Shown: positions 26,722 through 36,322 of the stretch, in pieces
How the letters are laid out: every line of letters starts with the position of its first letter
How positions within the stretch are numbered: position 1 is the first letter of the stretch
Assembly (NCBI RefSeq): GCF_029635795.1
Contig: NZ_CP114280.1
Span: 3,348,001 to 3,412,000 of the forward strand
Reading direction: 5' to 3'
DNA length: 64,000 nt
DNA from: Dickeya lacustris
GTDB taxonomy: Bacteria > Pseudomonadota > Gammaproteobacteria > Enterobacterales > Enterobacteriaceae
The notes under the pieces: model-generated
Database searches by the model: none
Told to the model about the DNA's origin: nothing
Seen by the model: only the letters and a program-made list of their open reading frames with translations
Translations under genes and position numbers: made by a program

Positions 26722-27861
26722 CTACTCTTCGCTGAGAAATAACTCGAGTAGCGAGTTCAGAAACAGCTTGCCATGCGCCGTGACCTGCCAGTGGTGCGGA
26801 GTTTCGCTCAGATAGCCTTGCATCAGGGCGGCGTCGAGTGAGGCGCGTATCGCCTGCTCCGGCACGCCGGTGTAAGCGGTGAAATCCGCGCGCGGCGCAG
26901 GCTCCAGCAGGCGAAAACGGTTCATGAAAAACTCAAATGGCCGTTCACTCATGGCGACGTCGCTACACTGTTGCAGGTAGTTACCCTGCATATAGCCGCG
27001 CGGGTGACGGGTTTTTACCGTGCGCATAATGCGGCCATCGGCAAAGGTCAGCTTGCCATGCGCGCCGCAGCCAATGCCCAGATAATCGCCAAAACGCCAG
27101 TAATTCAGGTTGTGCTGGCATTGTTTGCCCGCTTTGGCGTAGGCCGAGGTTTCGTACTGTTGATACCCGGCTGCCGTGAGCAAATCATGGCCCTGCTCGA
27201 AAATCTCCCACAGCGCGTCGTCGTCCGGCAGCACCGGCGGGCGTGAGCCGAACAGCGTATTCGGCTCGATAGTTAACTGATACCACGACAGGTGCGGCGG
27301 ATTGAGCGCTATCGCCTGGCGCAGGTCATCCAGCGCTTCCGCCAGTGACTGCTCAGGCAAACCGTGCATCAAATCCAGATTGAAACTGCCAAGCCCGAGG
27401 TTTGCGGCCAGATGAGCGGCACGTATGGCTTCCTGCGGGCCGTGAATACGCCCAAGCCGGGTCAGCTTGTCGGCACTGAAGCTTTGTACGCCGATGGAGA
27501 TGCGATTAATGCCCGCCCGTTGATAGCCGCTAAAGCGGTCGGCTTCCACCGTGCCGGGGTTGGCTTCCATGGTGATTTCCGCCGAGGCGGACAGCGGCAG
27601 GCGCGCCCGCACGCCATCAAGCAGGCGCTGCATGGCCTCGGCGCTCAGAAGACTCGGGGTGCCGCCGCCGATAAAAATGCTGTGTACCGGGCGCTGACCG
27701 GCCATCGGCAGGTCGGCATCCAGGTCAGCCAGCAGGTGCGTGACGTAATCATCGTGCGGCACCTCGCCTTTAAGGGCATGAGAATTAAAATCGCAGTAGG
27801 GGCACTTTTGCACACACCAGGGAATATGGATGTACAGGCTCAGTGGCGGCAGCTTAAGCAT
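26722..27861 (-). CDS. hemW: Radical-SAM heme chaperone HemW
   Basis: 379 aa. The radical-SAM cluster motif CX3CX2C is Cys16, Cys20, Cys23 in [17 protein letters not shown]. The SAM-binding [10 protein letters not shown] and the C-terminal HemW domain ([11 protein letters not shown]) are present. It has the HemW-type motif rather than that of the coproporphyrinogen oxidase HemN. HemW binds heme and delivers it to membrane respiratory enzymes. Overlaps rdgB by 8 bases in the conserved yggS-to-hemW cluster. Confidence 0.93.
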   Translation of the reverse strand: MLKLPPLSLYIHIPWCVQKCPYCDFNSHALKGEVPHDDYVTHLLADLDADLPMAGQRPVHSIFIGGGTPSLLSAEAMQRLLDGVRARLPLSASAEITMEANPGTVEADRFSGYQRAGINRISIGVQSFSADKLTRLGRIHGPQEAIRAAHLAANLGLGSFNLDLMHGLPEQSLAEALDDLRQAIALNPPHLSWYQLTIEPNTLFGSRPPVLPDDDALWEIFEQGHDLLTAAGYQQYETSAYAKAGKQCQHNLNYWRFGDYLGIGCGAHGKLTFADGRIMRTVKTRHPRGYMQGNYLQQCSDVAMSERPFEFFMNRFRLLEPAPRADFTAYTGVPEQAIRASLDAALMQGYLSETPHHWQVTAHGKLFLNSLLELFLSEE

Positions 27862-28447
27862 GGTTCAGCGCACCCAGCAACTGACGCAGCGCTTGCCCCC
27901 GGTGCGAATGGGCGTTTTTTTCTTCCCGGCTCAGTTCAGCGGCGGTTTTTCCGAGGGCGGGGACGAAGAATATCGGGTCATAACCGAAACCGCCCGTCCC
28001 GGCTGGCGCTCGGGTAATCACGCCCTGCCAGCGGCCATGGCACACCAGCGGCGTCGGGTCATCGGCATGGCGCAGATACACCAGCACGCAGTGGAAACTG
28101 GCCTGACGGTGTTCATCCGGCACCGATTCCAGCGCGACCAGCAGCTTTGCCAGATTCTCGCTATCGCTGGCCTCTGCACCGGCATAGCGTGCCGAATAAA
28201 TGCCCGGCGCGCCGCCGAGCGCATCAACGGCGAGGCCCGAATCATCTGCAATGGCAGGCAGGCCGCTTGCACGCGCGGCGTGGCGGGCTTTGAGAATAGC
28301 GTTTTCGATAAAGGTTAAACCGGTTTCTTCAGCAGACGCGATGCCAAGGGTAGTTTGCGCTACCACATCAAGGCCAAAATCCGCCAACAGACCGGCGAGT
28401 TCACGCACTTTACCGGCATTACCGGTCGCTAACACCACTTGTTGCAT
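27854..28447 (-). CDS. rdgB: XTP/dITP diphosphatase
   Basis: 197 aa, Ham1/RdgB family. The nucleotide-binding [10 protein letters not shown] and the catalytic stretch [27 protein letters not shown] are intact. It removes deaminated purine triphosphates (ITP, dITP, XTP) from the pool before they enter DNA or RNA. It lies in the same operon as hemW (overlapping) and yggU. Confidence 0.95.
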   Translation of the reverse strand: MQQVVLATGNAGKVRELAGLLADFGLDVVAQTTLGIASAEETGLTFIENAILKARHAARASGLPAIADDSGLAVDALGGAPGIYSARYAGAEASDSENLAKLLVALESVPDEHRQASFHCVLVYLRHADDPTPLVCHGRWQGVITRAPAGTGGFGYDPIFFVPALGKTAAELSREEKNAHSHRGQALRQLLGALNHA

Positions 28448-28478
28448 CTGTGTTTCCTGCTTTGTTTAACGAAGGTAT

Positions 28479-28769
28479 TCAGGGGATGAGGCCCGCGATA
28501 TCCGCTGGGATGGCCTGCGGGCCGATGATTCTAATCTGTTTGTGACGCCCGAGCTCGCCTTTTTCGATTTTCACGCAGCCTTTGGCGACGCGAAATTGTT
28601 TGGCGAGGAATTTGATTAAATGCGCATTTGCCTGACCGTCTACCGGCGGGGCGGTAATGGCGACTTTTAGCTCGTCGCCATGCAACCCGACAATCTGGTC
28701 ACGGCTGGCTTTCGGTTGAATATACAACCGAATCACCAGCCCCTCTTCGCAGTGGCTGATAGCACTCAC
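28479..28769 (-). CDS. yggU: YggU family protein (DUF167)
   Basis: 96 aa, the same length as E. coli YggU, from a GTG at 28769. The family core [46 protein letters not shown] is nearly the same as in E. coli. Biochemical function is unknown. The start codon overlaps the yggT stop (GTGA), showing translational coupling. An in-frame extension upstream is yggT read in another frame. Confidence 0.93.
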   Translation of the reverse strand: MSAISHCEEGLVIRLYIQPKASRDQIVGLHGDELKVAITAPPVDGQANAHLIKFLAKQFRVAKGCVKIEKGELGRHKQIRIIGPQAIPADIAGLIP

Positions 28770-29320
28770 AGCAAAAACCACAGCCCCGGGAAAAAGTCCA
28801 TGCCGAGATAATTGAGCAGATAAAGCAGTAAAATCAGTACCATCGGCGCGAAATCCAACCCGCCTGTCGCCGGTAAAATCCGCCGGATAGGGCTCATCAG
28901 CGGTTCGGTTAACTGATACAGCATATAGTCTACCGGGCTGCGGCCCTGACTGACCCAGCTCATCAGCGAGCGGATAATCACCACCCAAAACACCAAATAA
29001 CCGGTGGATTTCAGTAGCGCCAGCAACCCGACCACCAGATTAATCGGGCTTAATGACAGCGAGCCGACCTGAATTAACAACAACAGCGGGTATTTCATCG
29101 TAGTGAGCAAAAACGCCAACAGGAGCGAGGCGCTATCGATAGGCCCAAGCGAGGGGATGATACGGCGCAACGGCCCGATAATCGGCTGGGTGAGCTTCAC
29201 CACAAATTGCGCCAGCGGGTTGTAAAAATCACTGCGCGCCCACTGCATCCAGATACGCAGCAGCAGTACCATTACGTACAGGTCAAGCAGGGTCTTGACC
29301 AGAAAAGTCAGGCTCAACAT
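28766..29320 (-). CDS. yggT: YggT family inner-membrane protein
   Basis: 184 aa with two copies of the YggT domain, each two membrane segments ([22 protein letters not shown] near the N-terminus; [13 protein letters not shown] near residue 110). It is linked in genomes to cell division and membrane functions, and a role in osmotic or potassium tolerance has been suggested in E. coli. The activity is not defined. Located between yggU and proC on one strand. Confidence 0.92.
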   Translation of the reverse strand: MLSLTFLVKTLLDLYVMVLLLRIWMQWARSDFYNPLAQFVVKLTQPIIGPLRRIIPSLGPIDSASLLLAFLLTTMKYPLLLLIQVGSLSLSPINLVVGLLALLKSTGYLVFWVVIIRSLMSWVSQGRSPVDYMLYQLTEPLMSPIRRILPATGGLDFAPMVLILLLYLLNYLGMDFFPGLWFLL

Positions 29321-29363
29321 AAAGCGGTCATTCCTTCAGTAAAAGTCACGTTTCAGACGACAA

Positions 29364-30185
29364 TCAGAACAGCGATTCCATTTCTTGTGCCCGATGTACC
29401 GCCGCTTGCATCGCATCGGCAACCGTCTGGCTTAACTGGCGTTCATTAAAGACGCGCAGCGCTTCGGCAGTGGTGCCGCCTTTAGACGTCACATTCTCCC
29501 GCAACTGTGACAGCGCGATATCCGGGCTGGCCTCGACTAAGGCGGCCGCGCCGCTGGCCGCTTGCTGCACCAGCAGACGCGCGGTATCGGCATCAAACCC
29601 CTGGCGTATTGCTTCTTGCTGCATCGCTTCCATAAACAGGAAAAAATAAGCTGGTGCGCTGCCTGCGGCGGCAATCACGCCATTTATCTGCGACTCTTCG
29701 CTGACCCAGCAGAATTTACCGACGCTTTCCATCAGCCCGGCGGCGAACGCGCGATCGGCATCGTTCACGTCTGCGCGAGCGTAGAGCCCGCTCATCCCTT
29801 TGCCCACCAGCGCTGGGGTGTTCGGCATAATACGCACAACCGTGATGGATGACCCCAACAGTTGGCGGAAACGCTCGACACTGACGCCGGCGGCAATGGA
29901 CAGCACCAGCTTGCCGCTAAATTCCACCTGCTGCGCCAGCGCCTCACACACCCCGGCCATTAACTGCGGTTTCACGGCCAGCACCACCACATCGGCTGTG
30001 CGGGCGCAGGCGGCATTGTCAGCAAGGCTGGTAATACCGTAGCGCGCGGCCAGCGCATCACGGTGGGTGGTGGACGGGGCGCTGACGCTGATATGGTCGG
30101 CAGGGTAGCCGCTCTCTACCAGCCCGGCAATAATCGCCTGGGCCATGTTACCTGCGCCGATAAAGGCTATTTTACGGTGTTCCAT
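29364..30185 (-). CDS. proC: Pyrroline-5-carboxylate reductase
   Basis: 273 aa. The Rossmann start KIAFIGAGNMAQAIIAGLVESG binds NAD(P)H, and the C-terminal dimer domain carries the ProC signature with NVTSKGGTTAEALRVF. It catalyses the last step of proline synthesis. The gene sits between yggS and yggT here, a common arrangement outside E. coli; in E. coli proC is elsewhere. Confidence 0.95.
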   Translation of the reverse strand: MEHRKIAFIGAGNMAQAIIAGLVESGYPADHISVSAPSTTHRDALAARYGITSLADNAACARTADVVVLAVKPQLMAGVCEALAQQVEFSGKLVLSIAAGVSVERFRQLLGSSITVVRIMPNTPALVGKGMSGLYARADVNDADRAFAAGLMESVGKFCWVSEESQINGVIAAAGSAPAYFFLFMEAMQQEAIRQGFDADTARLLVQQAASGAAALVEASPDIALSQLRENVTSKGGTTAEALRVFNERQLSQTVADAMQAAVHRAQEMESLF

Positions 30186-30223
30186 CGAATTCTCGCTGTT
30201 GGTCTGTCTGTGGTTATCTGGTG

Positions 30224-30943
30224 TTAAGAGGCCGTAGTGCCGTAATCACGCGCACCAAAAATGGCCGTACCGATGCGTACCAGCGTGCTGCCCGCCGCAA
30301 TAGCGGCAGCCATGTCATCGGTCATCCCCATGGACAAGGTATCCAAAGTGCCATAATCCGCGCTCAGTTGCAGAAAAAGTTCGGTCATTTGGCGAAATAC
30401 CGCCAGTTGGCCGGCGGGGTCTGTTTGCGGCGCAGGAATTGCCATCAACCCGCGTAATCGCAGATTCGGCAACGAGGCGACCGCCGCTGCCAGCGCGGGC
30501 ACGTCAGGGGCCAGCACGCCGGATTTGCTCGCTTCTTCGCTGATATTGACCTGGAGTAACACATTAAGCGGCGGCAAATGCGCCGGACGCTGCTCACTCA
30601 GGCGCTGGGCGATACGCACTCTGTCAATGGTGTGGCACCAGTCGAAGTGCTCGGCGACCGGCCGACTTTTATTCGACTGCAACGGCCCAATGAAGTGCCA
30701 TTCCAGCGCCAGTTCCGGGTGGTGGGTTTGAAAATAGCGTACCTTTTCGCACCCTTCCTGTACGTAATTCTCGCCGAAGGCACGTTGCCCGGCGGCGATC
30801 GCTTCTTCGAGGGCTATCACAGGTTTCGTTTTGCTGACGGCAAGCAGAGTAATCTCTTCTGGCGCGCGCCCGCATTGCGCTGCTGCATTCAGGATTCTTT
30901 GTCGCACGTCCTGTAGATTTTGCTGCACGGTTGTTGTCGTCAT
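30224..30943 (-). CDS. yggS: PLP homeostasis protein YggS
   Basis: 239 aa, PLPBP/COG0325 family. The PLP-binding lysine is Lys38 in LLAVSKTKP, at the end of the first barrel strand of an alanine-racemase-like TIM barrel. GENYVQEG, WHFIGPLQSNK and MSMGMTDDM bind the cofactor phosphate. It has no known catalysis and buffers pyridoxal phosphate. It is divergent from pilT (20-base gap) and heads the operon through hemW. Confidence 0.94.
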   Translation of the reverse strand: MTTTTVQQNLQDVRQRILNAAAQCGRAPEEITLLAVSKTKPVIALEEAIAAGQRAFGENYVQEGCEKVRYFQTHHPELALEWHFIGPLQSNKSRPVAEHFDWCHTIDRVRIAQRLSEQRPAHLPPLNVLLQVNISEEASKSGVLAPDVPALAAAVASLPNLRLRGLMAIPAPQTDPAGQLAVFRQMTELFLQLSADYGTLDTLSMGMTDDMAAAIAAGSTLVRIGTAIFGARDYGTTAS

Positions 30944-30963
30944 GGTGATTCAGGAGGCCAGTC

Positions 30964-31986
30964 ATGGATGTGAGTGAATGGGTGAAGTCTAGTGTAAAAC
31001 AGAATGCTTCCGATCTGCACCTGTGCAGCGGCCATCCTCCGGTATGTCGTATCGATGGGGTGTTAGTCGCTGATTCCCGCGCGCCGGTATTACACCATGC
31101 CGAGCTTGAGCAGTGGTATCGCCATTGGCTGCAACCCGACTGCGCGCAACAGCTGCAACAATCTGGTCAAACAGACTGTGCGCTGACCTTACCTGACGGG
31201 CAGCGGCTGCGCGCGAATCTGTTTATGCAGCGCTTTGGCGTATCGATGGCTTTGCGGTTGATTCCATCGCAACCGCCTGAGTTACAGACGCTGGGCGCAC
31301 CGCCGGTATTGGCGCAATTGCTGACCCGGCGCGAGGGGCTGATATTAGTCACCGGGGCGACCGGCAGCGGTAAGTCAACCACCCTTGCCGCAATGGTTTC
31401 GGCACTGAATCAGCGCGATGCCCGTCATATCATCACCTTAGAAGATCCTATCGAGTTTTTACACCCGAGCCAGCGCTGCCTTATCCAGCAGCGAGAAATC
31501 GGCCTGCATAGCGAAAGTTTTGCCAGTGCGTTGCGCGCTGCGCTGCGTGAAGACCCGGATGTCCTGCTGCTGGGGGAATTGCGTGACAGAGAGACGATAA
31601 GCCTTGCGTTAACGGCGGCGGAAACCGGCCATCTGGTGCTGGCAACGCTACATACCCGACGGGCGGTACAGGCGATAGAGCGGTTAGTCGATGTTTTCCC
31701 GGCGGAAGATAAGGCGTTTATTCGCACCCAATTAGCCTCCAGCCTGAATGCTGTCGTGACGCAAAAACTGCGGCCTGCTTGCGAGGGGGGTCGGGTGGCG
31801 TTATTTGAAGTGCTGATCGCCACACCGGCCGTCAGCCATTTGATTCGTGAGGGAAAAACCCATCAGCTCGCCGGGGTTTTGCAAACCGGCGGACAGTTTG
31901 GCATGCAGACCTTCGAGCAAAGCTATCAACAGCGGCGTCGGGCAGGGCTGGTGCCGGACGCCGACGCCGAAGACCTGTTGCTATGA
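30964..31986 (+). CDS. yggR: PilT/YggR-type secretion ATPase
   Basis: 340 aa. Walker A GATGSGKST, Asp box HIITLEDPIEF, Walker B-like LLLGELRD and His box TGHLVLATLHT are intact. It is a hexameric retraction-type ATPase of the PilT family, called YggR in E. coli. In soft-rot bacteria it could drive a type IV pilus, but no pilus gene is present in the window. It is divergent from yggS and followed by a tandem array. Confidence 0.9.
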   Translation: MDVSEWVKSSVKQNASDLHLCSGHPPVCRIDGVLVADSRAPVLHHAELEQWYRHWLQPDCAQQLQQSGQTDCALTLPDGQRLRANLFMQRFGVSMALRLIPSQPPELQTLGAPPVLAQLLTRREGLILVTGATGSGKSTTLAAMVSALNQRDARHIITLEDPIEFLHPSQRCLIQQREIGLHSESFASALRAALREDPDVLLLGELRDRETISLALTAAETGHLVLATLHTRRAVQAIERLVDVFPAEDKAFIRTQLASSLNAVVTQKLRPACEGGRVALFEVLIATPAVSHLIREGKTHQLAGVLQTGGQFGMQTFEQSYQQRRRAGLVPDADAEDLLL

Positions 31987-31990
31987 CAGC

Positions 31991-32034
31991 ATTCATTGAT
32001 CGTATTCGTTGATCGTATTCGTTGATCGCATTCG
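31991..32034. repeat. 13-bp tandem array after pilT
   Basis: Units ATTCATTGATCGT, ATTCGTTGATCGT and ATTCGTTGATCGC (31991-32029) plus a partial fourth. The array begins 5 bases after the pilT stop codon. Confidence 0.85.
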
Positions 32035-32060
32035 CCGTATCTGGTTTACACATAGCATTG

Positions 32061-32084
32061 CGTTATTAATCACGTTATTAATCG
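32061..32084. repeat. 12-bp direct repeat, two copies
   Basis: CGTTATTAATCA and CGTTATTAATCG are contiguous, 27 bases after the 13-bp array and in the same pilT/GGDEF-EAL gap. Confidence 0.65.
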
Positions 32085-32143
32085 CGGGAATTGAGCCGTG
32101 TGATAAGCGCTGATGCCTGATGCGGTGTAACCACCGCCAGGCG

Positions 32144-34213
32144 CTAGGGTTTTATCAGCGCGGTGTCATCAAGAGCTTGTAGCATCGCGGTGAGCTCCAG
32201 TGCAGGAACCGGACGCGAAAACAGGAAGCCCTGCGCATAGTCGCAGCCGATGCGGGTCAGGGTGTCGCACTGCTGCTGGGTTTCCACGCCTTCGGCCACG
32301 ACTTTGAGGCCGAGGCTGTGTGCCATGGCGACAATCGCTACGCACAGTTCAAAACCGACGCCTTCAAGGTCTTCAACAAAAGAGCGGTCGATTTTCAGAC
32401 AGTCGATATCAAATTTCCTCAGATACGCGAGTGATGAATAGCCAGTGCCGAAGTCATCAATGGCAATCTGGATGCCTGCATCACGAAAGAGGTGCAAATT
32501 GTGGTTTACCCGGGATTCCGCATTCAGCAGTAGCCCTTCGGTAATCTCGATGATAACCGCATTGCCTTCCAGCCCCTGGCAGGCCAGCTCTTGAATCCAG
32601 TTCATGTCAGCAAAATCTTTGCTGCGTAGTTGAATCGGCGATTGGTTGATGGCGATTTGGAACTGGGCGTCAAACCGTTTGCGCCACTGGGCCAGTTGGG
32701 TGATAGCCTGCTGTGCTATCCAGTCGCCAAGAGGCACGATAAGCCCGGTGTCTTCTGCCAGCGGAATAAACTCTGCCGGGCTTACCATGCCGCGAGTCGG
32801 GTGGTGCCAGCGCACTAACGCCTCGGCTTTGACGATACGGTTAGTCGCAAGCTCGATGATAGGCTGGTAGTAAACCTCGAATTGCTCATGGGCGATGGCG
32901 TTGCGCAAATCGTTCGTCATACGCAAGCGCGCTCGCGCGGCCTGATGCAGCGCAGGCGTATAGTAATGAAAGCAGTTGCGCCCGGCGTTTTTGGCGGCAT
33001 ACATCGCCTGATCGGCATTTTTGAACAGATCTTCGAGTGTATTGCTGTCATTCGGGAATAAGGCGATGCCGATACTGGCGGACACCAGCATGCTCTCGCC
33101 ATCAATATCGAAAGGCTGCGCCAGCTCTTTTAGTAGCGCTCTGGCGATACGTTCACTGTCATCACTGCGGATAAGATCAGACAAGATAATGGCAAATTCA
33201 TCCCCGCCCAGCCGGGCGATGGTATCGGCACCTTGCACGCACTCGGTAATCCGCCTGGACACGGCAAACAACAGCGCATCCCCCGCGCGATGCCCCAGGC
33301 TGTCGTTAACCGATTTGAAATGGTCGAGATCGATGAGCATCAGTACCATCGGCTGGCCATGTTGTCTGGCGCGCGCAACGGCCCGTTCGAGCTTGTCCTG
33401 GAACATATGGCGGTTTGGCAGCGTTGTCACCGCATCATAATTGGCTTGTCGCCAGATGAGTTCTTCTTGTTTTTTGCGCTGGGTAATGTCGGAAAACATT
33501 CCCACATAGTTCAGAGGATTACCTGCACTGTCCTTCACCACATTGATGGTCATCTCTTTGAGAAAATCGCTGCCATCTTTCTTGCGATCCCACATTTCAC
33601 CCATCCACAGCCCTTTTGCGTGTATGGCTTGCCACATCGCATCATAGAACGCGGGATCGTGTCGTGGTGAACGAAACATGTTGGCCTGCTGGCCGACGAT
33701 GTCGGTGGCGCTATAGCCGGTCAGGAGGGTGAATGCCGGGTTGATGGCAATAATTCGATTGCTGACATCGGTGACGATAATCGCTTCCTGACTGCTTTCA
33801 TAAACCGTAGCGGCTATCTTCATTTGTTCACGGGCTTTTTGTCGCTCGGTAATATCAAGCACGTATACCAGCCTGTCGGCACGATAACCTTGCTGTGCAA
33901 AAGGAACCGATTCAGACCACACGGTCAGGACGGTGCCATCGCGACGCATCACCGTCCATTCTCCACCTAAGCTGCCGCCATTATCCAAAAAGTTCTGGTG
34001 GCGGGCCAGTACGGATGCATGGGCGGACTCGGGGAACACCATCGTAAAGCGATGGTTAATCATTTCTTCCTGGGTGTAGCCATAGATAGCGCTATAGGCG
34101 GGGTTGACGGTGACATAGTTTCCGTCATAACTGATAACGGCAATGCCTACCGGACAACGGTCTAGAATAGCCTGAAACAGACTTTCCGAATTCCATGTAG
34201 AACCTGTCATCAT
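32144..34213 (-). CDS. PAS-PAS-GGDEF-EAL cyclic-di-GMP enzyme
   Basis: 689 aa, soluble, no membrane segment. Two PAS domains (about 8-125 and 133-255), then GGDEF (about 265-425; active-site RLGGDEFAII) and EAL (about 440-680). The EAL catalytic set is complete: KAEALVRW, EITEG, DDFGTGYSSLAYL, KIDRSFV and EGVETQQQ. No RxxD inhibition site is seen before GGDEF. Both synthesis and hydrolysis of c-di-GMP are possible; EAL is more certain. The PAS domains suggest control by oxygen, redox or a small ligand. Monocistronic. Confidence 0.92.
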   Translation of the reverse strand: MMTGSTWNSESLFQAILDRCPVGIAVISYDGNYVTVNPAYSAIYGYTQEEMINHRFTMVFPESAHASVLARHQNFLDNGGSLGGEWTVMRRDGTVLTVWSESVPFAQQGYRADRLVYVLDITERQKAREQMKIAATVYESSQEAIIVTDVSNRIIAINPAFTLLTGYSATDIVGQQANMFRSPRHDPAFYDAMWQAIHAKGLWMGEMWDRKKDGSDFLKEMTINVVKDSAGNPLNYVGMFSDITQRKKQEELIWRQANYDAVTTLPNRHMFQDKLERAVARARQHGQPMVLMLIDLDHFKSVNDSLGHRAGDALLFAVSRRITECVQGADTIARLGGDEFAIILSDLIRSDDSERIARALLKELAQPFDIDGESMLVSASIGIALFPNDSNTLEDLFKNADQAMYAAKNAGRNCFHYYTPALHQAARARLRMTNDLRNAIAHEQFEVYYQPIIELATNRIVKAEALVRWHHPTRGMVSPAEFIPLAEDTGLIVPLGDWIAQQAITQLAQWRKRFDAQFQIAINQSPIQLRSKDFADMNWIQELACQGLEGNAVIIEITEGLLLNAESRVNHNLHLFRDAGIQIAIDDFGTGYSSLAYLRKFDIDCLKIDRSFVEDLEGVGFELCVAIVAMAHSLGLKVVAEGVETQQQCDTLTRIGCDYAQGFLFSRPVPALELTAMLQALDDTALIKP

Positions 34214-34778
34214 TCACCTCATTATTTATGCTGTATTTATGACAAACCAGACAGGGATAGGCGTAACAACCCGTTTATTCGCGATAACAGCGTTATTTGT
34301 TATGGCCGTGTTGTTTTTTTATGACGAGATAATCGTCATCACCGTAATTGGTTATCCGCCGACAACTGGCATGCTGTTCTGGTTTGTACTGTGCGTCTTG
34401 TTTTTAATTTTTTGATTTATTGTTTTTAAAGTGAATGTTTCTCTGTGCATCAACCGGGTATGGACAGGCCACTGGCAAGCGGTTGAATGCGGATGTTGCC
34501 CACCTATTCTCTCGTTTTCTCTCGTCACGCAGATTTGCGAAAATGTCCTGTGAAGAAATTATCGACCACAAACGGGAACTTCTGAGATATCAGTATTGAA
34601 TTCGGTAAAAAAATACCAAAGAAAGAAAAAATATTCGGTAAGAGAGTACGGGTTGGTGACGGCAGTGAATAACAAGGCAGGAATAATTCTGCACGAAAGT
34701 GTTAATGTTCGGGCCACCGATAACGCTATTGGCCGACCAGACTATTTACCGATAGGGTGATTCACTGTTCGGGTTATT

Positions 34779-34810
34779 CATCGATAGCGTTATGCATCGA
34801 TAGCGTTATC
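34779..34810. repeat. 16-bp direct repeat, two copies
   Basis: CATCGATAGCGTTATG (34779-34794) and CATCGATAGCGTTATC (34795-34810) are contiguous and differ only at the last base. A related core (ACCGATAACGCTATTGG) lies about 65 bases upstream. Confidence 0.8.
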
Positions 34811-34836
34811 AACGGATTCGTGTATGCACGGATTGC

Positions 34837-34921
34837 ACGATAAAGTGGATAGTACGATAAAGCAGATTGAACGATAAAACAGATAGAACGATAAAACAGA
34901 TAGAACGATAAGCCGTATTGA
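34837..34921. repeat. 17-bp tandem array, 5 copies
   Basis: Five contiguous 17-mers start at 34837, 34854, 34871, 34888 and 34905. All begin ACGATAA; copies 3 and 4 are identical (ACGATAAAACAGATAGA) and the others diverge at the 3' half. It lies 70 bases past the codA stop. Confidence 0.9.
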
Positions 34922-34990
34922 ATGATTAACGGCAGGTGAGGTCAGCATCACCTGCTACCGGCGTTGAGATAGGCCGCGCGCTGGCCGTGG

Positions 34991-36256
34991 TTAAGATAAA
35001 GGCGCTGTACTGAGGGTGGCGGCCTGATAGCTCAGACGCTCAGGTTCCCGCTGCATGATAATGCGACCATGGCGTATCGAGAGGCGCGCCTTTGCCTGAC
35101 GCCGCACCGCTTCGTAGTCATTGGGCGCATCCAGAATCACCAGATTGGCCGGTCGCCCCACCGCGATGCCGTAACGCTCGCCAAGGTTTAATGCTCTGGC
35201 GCTATTGTCGGTGACAAAATCCAGACTGCGTTGCAGGTCTTTGTAACCCATCATATGGCAGATGTGCAGCCCGGCATCCAGCACGCGCAGAATGTTGCCG
35301 TTACCGAGCGGATACCACGGGTCTTGTATGGAGTCCTGACCAAAACAGACGTTAATGCCCGCGCGGTCTAATTCCGCCACCCGCGTCACGCCACGGCGTT
35401 TGGGAAAACTATCAAAACGGCCTTGCAGGTGGATGCTTTCTGTCGGGCAGGAGATGAAGTGAAGACCCGAGCGGCGCAGCAAGCGGAACAGTTTTGAGCA
35501 ATAAGCGTTGTCGTAAGACCCCATGGCGACCGTATGGCTGGCGGTGACTCGCTCGCCCATATTCCTGACCCGTGCTTCTTCTGCCAGAACTTCCAGAAAG
35601 CGTGAGTGCGGATCGTCGGTTTCATCGCAATGAACATCGACCAGGCAACCGTGTCGTTCGGCTAAATCCATCAAAAACTTTATCGAGCTGACGCCCTGCT
35701 CACGGGTATTCTCAAAGTGCGGAATACCGCCGACCACATCAGCACCGAGTGCGATGGCGCGCGCCATCAGCGCCCGGCCATCGGGGTAGGAATCAATCCC
35801 TTCCTGAGGAAACGCGACGATTTGCAGGTCGATAACATCGCGGGCTTCCGCTTTGACTTCCAGCATCGCTTCCAGCGCCGCCAGCGTGGGGTCGGTGACA
35901 TCAACGTGGGTGCGTACATGCTGAATACCGTGATCGCGCAACATAGCGATAGCTGTATGCGCACGGCGTTTGGTGTCCTCATGGGTGATGGTCGCTTTAC
36001 GCTGGCTCCAGCGCTCAATGCCTTCAAACAGCGTGCCGCTCATGTTCCATTCCGGCTCGCCTGCGGTGAGCACCGCATCAAGATGAATGTGCGGCTCGAC
36101 AAGCGGCGCAATAACCAACTGCCCACCGGCATCAATACTCTCCGGGGTGGCGGCTAACGTGTCCGGCTGCGCAGTGATAGCGGTAATGCGCCCCTGCTGG
36201 CATTGCAGGGTATACAAGCCGGTTTGGTGGCGTAACACCGCATTAATAATCTTCAT
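34991..36256 (-). CDS. codA: Cytosine deaminase-family amidohydrolase (CodA-like)
   Basis: 421 aa, close to E. coli CodA (427). Metal ligands are visible: His56 and His58 (VEPHIHLD), His209 (VDVHCDETDD) with catalytic Glu212, His241 (ASHTVAM) and Asp308. The last motif reads FGQDSIQDPWYPLG where E. coli has FGHDDVFDPWYPLG, so E. coli His312 and Asp314 are Gln307 and Ser309 here. Asp314 contacts the pyrimidine in E. coli and changes there alter substrate choice, so cytosine, isocytosine or a related base is possible. No codB transporter is adjacent; a chemoreceptor lies 66 bases upstream on the same strand. Confidence 0.85.
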   Translation of the reverse strand: MKIINAVLRHQTGLYTLQCQQGRITAITAQPDTLAATPESIDAGGQLVIAPLVEPHIHLDAVLTAGEPEWNMSGTLFEGIERWSQRKATITHEDTKRRAHTAIAMLRDHGIQHVRTHVDVTDPTLAALEAMLEVKAEARDVIDLQIVAFPQEGIDSYPDGRALMARAIALGADVVGGIPHFENTREQGVSSIKFLMDLAERHGCLVDVHCDETDDPHSRFLEVLAEEARVRNMGERVTASHTVAMGSYDNAYCSKLFRLLRRSGLHFISCPTESIHLQGRFDSFPKRRGVTRVAELDRAGINVCFGQDSIQDPWYPLGNGNILRVLDAGLHICHMMGYKDLQRSLDFVTDNSARALNLGERYGIAVGRPANLVILDAPNDYEAVRRQAKARLSIRHGRIIMQREPERLSYQAATLSTAPLS

Positions 36257-36322
36257 TTATTCACCCCTCCCGTGGGTATCACCGCGCTGTCGTTGTCGCC
36301 TCTCGCCGCGAGTAGCTCCGCG

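Larger units (their letters stand above)
34214..34990. other. 777-base gap between the GGDEF-EAL gene and codA
   Basis: No gene is supported. It is AT-rich near 34,400-34,640 and holds an ATGACGA/TCGTCAT inverted repeat (34321-34339), a 16-bp direct repeat (34779-34810) and a five-copy 17-bp array (34837-34921). The T run next to the inverted repeat lies on the wrong side for a terminator of either gene. Confidence 0.7.

Noticed and set aside
34321..34339. ATGACGA/TCGTCAT inverted repeat as a terminator
   Set aside because: The T run lies before the stem on the plus strand and becomes A on the minus strand, so neither direction gives a terminator.
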